This document shows, in pieces, positions 7,061-10,098 of a DNA stretch of 10,098 nucleotides; the first letter of the stretch is position 1, and the number at the start of each line of letters is the position of its first letter. The notes beneath the pieces are model-generated. The model did no database searches and was not told where the DNA came from. It saw only the letters and a program-made list of their open reading frames with translations. Origin of the DNA: Gammaproteobacteria bacterium (GTDB lineage: Bacteria; Pseudomonadota; Gammaproteobacteria; Halothiobacillales; Halothiobacillaceae); the NCBI GenBank assembly GCA_029335925.2, contig JARJMX020000149.1, positions 1-10,098 on the forward strand, written 5' to 3'. The position numbers and the translations under genes are program-made.

Positions 7061-7764
7061 TGTCTGCGGCGGCCGAGCACACGCCCCACCGGCGGACCAT
7101 CAAAAGCTTCGTCCGCCGCGAGGGCCGCCTCACGGTCGGCCAGCAGCGCGCGCTGGACGAGCTGTTGCCGCGCTTTGGCATCCCTGCGGGCGAGGCGCCG
7201 ATCGACCTCCATGTCCTGTTCGGTAATGACCACTTAGTAACGCTGGAGATCGGCTTCGGCAATGGCGAGTCGCTCGCGGCGATGGCCGAGGCGGCCCCCG
7301 AGCTGAACTTCATCGGCGTCGAGGTGCACCGCCCCGGCGTCGGTCACCTGCTGCAGCTTATCGAAAAGAAGGGACTCACCAACGTGCGTGTGGCCAACAC
7401 GGATGCGGTGGAGCTATTGAAAAACCGCATCCCGGAGGCCAGCCTCGACCGCTTGCTGCTGTTCTTCCCCGACCCCTGGCATAAGAGCCGCCATCACAAG
7501 CGCCGCATCGTGCAGCCAGCGTTCGCTGAGCTGGTCGCCTCGCGCCTGCGCCCGGGCGGGCTATGGCACCTGGCGACCGACTGGGAGAACTACGCCGAGC
7601 ACATGCGCGAGGTGTTGGAGTCCTCCCCCGCGTTCGAAAACGTGAACGGCCCAGGCGCCTTCGCCCCAGTCCGGCCGGCCTGGCGCCCGGAGACCAAGTT
7701 CGAGCGCCGAGGGCTGCGTCTTGGGCATGGCGTATGGGATCTGCTCTACCGACGCAAGCCCTGA
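7060..7764 (+). CDS. trmB: tRNA (guanine-N7-)-methyltransferase TrmB
   Basis: SAM-dependent enzyme that makes m7G at position 46 in the variable loop of tRNAs. The 234 residues are normal. The SAM-binding loop EIGFGNGES is at 63-71, followed by FIGVEVHRPGVG (84-95). The signature FFPDPWHKSRHHKRR spans 135-149, with D138 in the place of the catalytic Asp. HLATDWENYAEHM (170-182) and the C-terminal TKFERRG..LGHGVWDL (212-228) are characteristic. The start ATG shares its A with the thiG stop (TGATG) and has no clear Shine-Dalgarno sequence, so translation probably relies on termination-reinitiation from thiG. The N-terminus is slightly extended and basic. Confidence 0.97.
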   Translation: MSAAAEHTPHRRTIKSFVRREGRLTVGQQRALDELLPRFGIPAGEAPIDLHVLFGNDHLVTLEIGFGNGESLAAMAEAAPELNFIGVEVHRPGVGHLLQLIEKKGLTNVRVANTDAVELLKNRIPEASLDRLLLFFPDPWHKSRHHKRRIVQPAFAELVASRLRPGGLWHLATDWENYAEHMREVLESSPAFENVNGPGAFAPVRPAWRPETKFERRGLRLGHGVWDLLYRRKP

Positions 7765-7787
7765 GCGCAGGCCGCACGTCCCGGTTT

Positions 7788-7805
7788 TTGTCAAGACTGT
7801 GACAA
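7788..7805. promoter_or_regulatory. Palindromic operator candidate over the prk -35
   Basis: TTGTCA (7788-7793), a 6-nt spacer, and TGACAA (7800-7805) form a perfect 18-bp dyad whose left arm is the -35 element itself. This placement suits a repressor, or an activator of dimeric HTH type. The Calvin-cycle regulator CbbR (LysR family) is one candidate in principle, but the site does not clearly follow its usual TNA-N7-TNA pattern. Confidence 0.4.
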
Positions 7806-7816
7806 GGACTTAGAAT
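7788..7816 (+). promoter_or_regulatory. Sigma70-type promoter for phosphoribulokinase
   Basis: TTGTCA (7788-7793) and TAGAAT (7811-7816) are separated by exactly 17 nt and each match the sigma70 consensus at 5 of 6 positions. Transcription would start near 7823, giving a leader of about 43 nt that ends with GGGAG (7854-7858) and the ATG at 7866. The -35 lies 23 nt after the trmB stop, so the kinase is probably its own transcription unit. Confidence 0.65.
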
Positions 7817-7865
7817 CGGCCGGATTTTTCACCTTCGACTACCTTCAATTCCTGGGAGACACGAC

Positions 7866-8753
7866 ATGTCCAAGAAGCATCCCATCGTCGCGGTGACCGG
7901 TTCCTCCGGCGCCGGTACCACGACCGTCAAGCGCGCCTTCGAGCAAATCTTCCGCCGCGAAAAGATCCATCCCGCCATCATCGAGGGGGATAGCTTTCAT
8001 AGCCTCAACCGCGCTGAGTTCCGCGAAGCGATGAAGAAAGCCGAGGCCCAAGGCAATAAAAACTTCAGCCATTTCGGCCCGGAGGCCAACCACTTTGATA
8101 AGCTCTGTGAACTGTTCAAGTCCTACAGCGAGAATGGCACCGGCAAGAGGCGCTATTATCTGCACAGCGACGAGGAAGCCGCCGAGCACAACGCCCGTCT
8201 GGGGACCAATCTCAAGGCTGGGGAGTTCACTCCGTGGGAAGACATCCCCGAAGGCACTGACCTTTTGTTTTATGAAGGGCTGCACGGTCTGGTGAAGACC
8301 GACAGCGTCGACGTGGCCCAGTACGTCGACCTGGGCGTGGGCGTGGTGCCGGTGGTCAACCTGGAGTGGATCCAGAAGATCCACCGCGACAACAAGGAGC
8401 GCGGCTACTCCGCCGAGGCGATCGTGGATACCATCCTGCGCCGCATGCCGGACTACATCAACTACATCACGCCGCAGTTCTCGCGCACCGACATAAACTT
8501 CCAGCGCGTGGCCACGGTGGACACCTCCAACCCCTTCATCGCCCGTGATATTCCAACCCCGGACGAGAGCTTCGTAGTGATCCGCTTCCGCAACCCGAAG
8601 CGCGCGGATTTCCCCTACCTGCTGTCCATGATCCCAGGTTCCTTCATGTCCCGCCCGAACACCATCGTGGTTCCGGGCGGCAAGATGGGCTTCGCCATGG
8701 AGCTGATCCTAGCGCCGATGATCCACCAGCTGATCGAAGGCCGCGGCAAGTAA
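7866..8753 (+). CDS. cbbP: Phosphoribulokinase, proteobacterial class I
   Basis: Phosphorylates ribulose 5-phosphate with ATP to ribulose 1,5-bisphosphate, the RuBisCO substrate in the Calvin cycle. The 295 residues fit bacterial octameric class I enzymes. The P-loop GSSGAGTTT is at 12-20. The catalytic base D42 lies in EGDSFH, with H45 and R49, which match the same-numbered residues of the Rhodobacter sphaeroides enzyme. E137 in FYEGLHG corresponds to E131 there, and K171/R174/D175 in EWIQKIHRD to K165/R168/D169. The C-terminal part ([38 protein letters not shown]) is strongly conserved. Heterotrophs such as E. coli carry a related PrkB of unclear role, but the [14 protein letters not shown] segments and the long insert before TPWEDIP look closer to autotrophic gammaproteobacterial enzymes; this is judgement, not alignment. 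No RuBisCO gene is in the window. It has its own promoter and terminator. Confidence 0.93.
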   Translation: MSKKHPIVAVTGSSGAGTTTVKRAFEQIFRREKIHPAIIEGDSFHSLNRAEFREAMKKAEAQGNKNFSHFGPEANHFDKLCELFKSYSENGTGKRRYYLHSDEEAAEHNARLGTNLKAGEFTPWEDIPEGTDLLFYEGLHGLVKTDSVDVAQYVDLGVGVVPVVNLEWIQKIHRDNKERGYSAEAIVDTILRRMPDYINYITPQFSRTDINFQRVATVDTSNPFIARDIPTPDESFVVIRFRNPKRADFPYLLSMIPGSFMSRPNTIVVPGGKMGFAMELILAPMIHQLIEGRGK

Positions 8754-8777
8754 TTTCCGTCTCTTCTGGAAAAACCA

Positions 8778-8800
8778 CCCCGGCCTGGCCGGGGTTTTTT
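8778..8800 (+). terminator. Rho-independent terminator after phosphoribulokinase
   Basis: CCCCGGC / GCCGGGG with loop CTG (8778-8794) is a perfect 7-bp GC stem followed by six Ts (8795-8800), 24 nt after the kinase stop. This is a textbook intrinsic terminator. It stops only 2 nt before the aroE ribosome binding site. Confidence 0.93.
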
Positions 8801-8802
8801 GT

Positions 8803-8806
8803 GGAG
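8803..8806 (+). promoter_or_regulatory. Ribosome binding site of aroE
   Basis: GGAG lies 6 nt before ATG 8813 and 9 nt before the second ATG at 8816. It rules out the in-frame GTG at 8801, which overlaps the site itself and directly follows the terminator T-tract. Confidence 0.65.
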
Positions 8807-8812
8807 TCCTTC

Positions 8813-9637
8813 ATGATGCTCGACCGCTATGCCGTGATCGGCAACCCCATCGCCCATAGCCAGTCTCCCCGGATCCACGCCTTGTTTGCAGCGCAGAGCG
8901 GACAGGCAATGACCTACGAGCGCATCCTCGCCCCATTGGATGGCTTCCGCGAAGCGGTGCTCCGCTTTCGTGCCGAAGGCGGGCGGGGGATGAACGTCAC
9001 CGTGCCATTCAAACTCCAGGCGGCTGAACTCTGCGATACCTTAAGCGAGCGCGCGGCCCGTGCCGGGGCGGTCAACACGCTCATCTTCCATCCGGACGGG
9101 ACGATCGAGGGCGACAATACCGATGGTGCGGGCCTGGTGCGTGATCTGCTCGGCCACGGAGTACGGATTGAGGACCAGCGCGTACTGATCCTCGGCGCCG
9201 GCGGGGCCGTGCGTGGTGTGCTCGCCCCTCTCTTGGCCGAGCGCCCGCGGGAGCTGGTCATCGCCAATCGTACCGCCGACAAGGCCCGGCAGCTCGCCGC
9301 CGACTTCGCTGACCTCGGGCCCGTGCGCGGCTGCGGGCTCGAGGCCCTCATGGGGTCGTTTGATCTCATCATCAACGGCACCTCCGCCAGCCTCTCGGGT
9401 GAGCGGCCGCCTTTAGCCGATGATCTGCTGGCGAAAGGAGCTGTGGCTTACGACATGGCCTATGGTCAAGAACCCACCCCCTTCCAGTGCTGGGCCCAGG
9501 CCCACGGCGCCCGGCTGGCGCTGGATGGGCTGGGGATGCTGGTCGAGCAGGCGGCGGAGAGCTTCTACCGCTGGCGCGGGGTGCGTCCAGATACCGTTCC
9601 CGTACGCCAGACCTTGAACGCCAGTCACGCCACCTGA
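8813..9637 (+). CDS. aroE: Shikimate dehydrogenase (NADP+)
   Basis: Reduces 3-dehydroshikimate to shikimate with NADPH in aromatic amino acid synthesis. Length is 274 from ATG 8813; ATG 8816 is an equally possible start one residue later. The shikimate-binding segment [11 protein letters not shown] (9-19), NVTVPFK with catalytic K67 (61-67), VNT (87-89) and GDNTDG with D104 (100-105) align with E. coli K65 and D102 with a constant shift of two. The dinucleotide fold shows [11 protein letters not shown] (125-135) and ANRT (151-154), the latter fitting NADP preference. INGTSASL (187-194) and [15 protein letters not shown] (237-251) complete the AroE pattern, which favours AroE over the YdiB or quinate types. 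It sits alone between a strong terminator and a gap, so it needs either read-through from the kinase or a promoter inside the 3' end of that gene. Confidence 0.96.
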   Translation: MMLDRYAVIGNPIAHSQSPRIHALFAAQSGQAMTYERILAPLDGFREAVLRFRAEGGRGMNVTVPFKLQAAELCDTLSERAARAGAVNTLIFHPDGTIEGDNTDGAGLVRDLLGHGVRIEDQRVLILGAGGAVRGVLAPLLAERPRELVIANRTADKARQLAADFADLGPVRGCGLEALMGSFDLIINGTSASLSGERPPLADDLLAKGAVAYDMAYGQEPTPFQCWAQAHGARLALDGLGMLVEQAAESFYRWRGVRPDTVPVRQTLNASHAT

Positions 9638-9784
9638 CCCACCCAACAAAGGTTCGTGCCTAAAGTGGCGTTTCATAGCAGGGATGTAGAGCGCCCCCGC
9701 CGCGAGCGGTAAATCGTACATAAGCGGCGATTGGGCCTCGACGGATTCAGCTTGCTTTAAGCCTGCGCGTGCCATCATCAGGAC
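9638..9784. other. Intergenic region aroE to TolC-like gene
   Basis: The 147-bp gap has lower GC than its surroundings. It contains only weak dyads, such as CCGC/GCGG (9697-9700 and 9706-9709) and GCTT/AAGC (9750-9753 and 9759-9762), with no T-tract that would make a terminator for aroE. No convincing -35/-10 pair was found, although a promoter for the downstream gene is expected here. Confidence 0.4.
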
Positions 9785-9979
9785 ATGAACCGACATGCCC
9801 TGGTCATCCTGCTGCTTGGCCTTCCTGCCCTCGTCCTGGCCGAGGATAGGATCGGGCTGGCTGACGCCCTGCGCCAGGTCTTGTCGCACGCCCCCGAACA
9901 GGCCCTGGTAGAGGCTCGCCAAGGTGAAGCGCAGGCCCTCCAGGTACAGGCCGTGGGACTCCGTGCGGGCCGACCCGGA
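9785..9979 (+). CDS. TolC-family outer-membrane protein, N-terminus only
   Basis: Opens with ATG at 9785, with an in-frame stop just upstream at 9758. About 65 residues are readable. Residues 1-19 form a Sec signal peptide: N-R-H, then a leucine-rich core (ALVILLLGLPALVL), with likely cleavage after VLA before Glu20. The mature start, IGLADALRQVLSHAPEQALVEARQGEAQALQ, is the typical first helix of TolC-type outer-membrane efflux proteins, where L-x-x-A-L-x-x-A-L is followed by P-E and an Ala-rich coiled coil. These proteins form the outer-membrane duct of RND, MFS or ABC exporters. The subtype (metal or drug export) cannot be told. AGGA lies only 1 nt before the ATG, so the ribosome binding site is poor. 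From about 9980 the frame continues as Gly/Val/Arg in unreliable G-rich sequence, and the rest of the gene is lost. Confidence 0.65.

Positions 9980-10098
<119 letters not shown>

Noticed and set aside
7771..7789. Terminator for trmB at CCGG followed by TTTTT
   Set aside because: The stem would be only 3 bp; the T run is better explained as part of the region upstream of the -35.
9413..9922. Antisense frame across the aroE end and the TolC-like start
   Set aside because: It overlaps the conserved aroE 3' end and the signal-peptide-bearing gene on the other strand, and shows no domain pattern of its own.

Overview
The window reads as about 10 kb of GC-rich chromosomal DNA from a gammaproteobacterium, most likely an autotroph. 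Two things point there: the gene order pilB-pilC-pilD-coaE and the divergent ygfX/ygfZ pair are gammaproteobacterial arrangements, and the window carries a proteobacterial class I phosphoribulokinase close to those of Calvin-cycle bacteria. The species cannot be fixed from the sequence. Nothing in it looks mobile: I see no transposase, integrase, phage gene, CRISPR array or tRNA. Nearly all of it is well-known core metabolism, and I did not find a convincing new system.

Layout. Positions 1-4534 (+) hold the type IV pilus assembly block: pilB (5' end cut by the window edge), pilC, pilD and then coaE. PilB powers extension, PilC is the inner-membrane platform, and PilD processes and methylates the prepilins. 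CoaE (last step of CoA synthesis) is a conserved passenger. pilC-pilD-coaE are packed within 3-4 nt of each other, while pilB and pilC are separated by 144 nt with unusual nested inverted repeats. A 136-bp convergent gap follows (4535-4670), then a small minus-strand membrane protein of the YgfX type (4671-5120). A 102-bp divergent promoter region separates it from a tightly coupled plus-strand operon ygfZ-thiG-trmB (5223-7764), whose genes overlap by 4 nt and 1 nt.

A new transcription unit starts at about 7823 with a good sigma70-type promoter that overlaps a perfect palindrome, and it drives phosphoribulokinase (7866-8753). That unit ends in a strong rho-independent terminator (8778-8800), which directly abuts the ribosome binding site of aroE (8813-9637). 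After a 147-bp gap, the first ~65 codons of a TolC-family outer-membrane protein with a signal peptide begin at 9785. The sequence then dissolves into a poly-G run (about 9980-10098), which looks like a sequencing or assembly artefact at a contig end.

Points of interest are modest: a switch-like inverted repeat between pilB and pilC, the palindrome over the phosphoribulokinase promoter, the terminator/RBS junction at aroE, thiG coupled to ygfZ instead of thiS, ygfX without sdhE, and the artefactual end.
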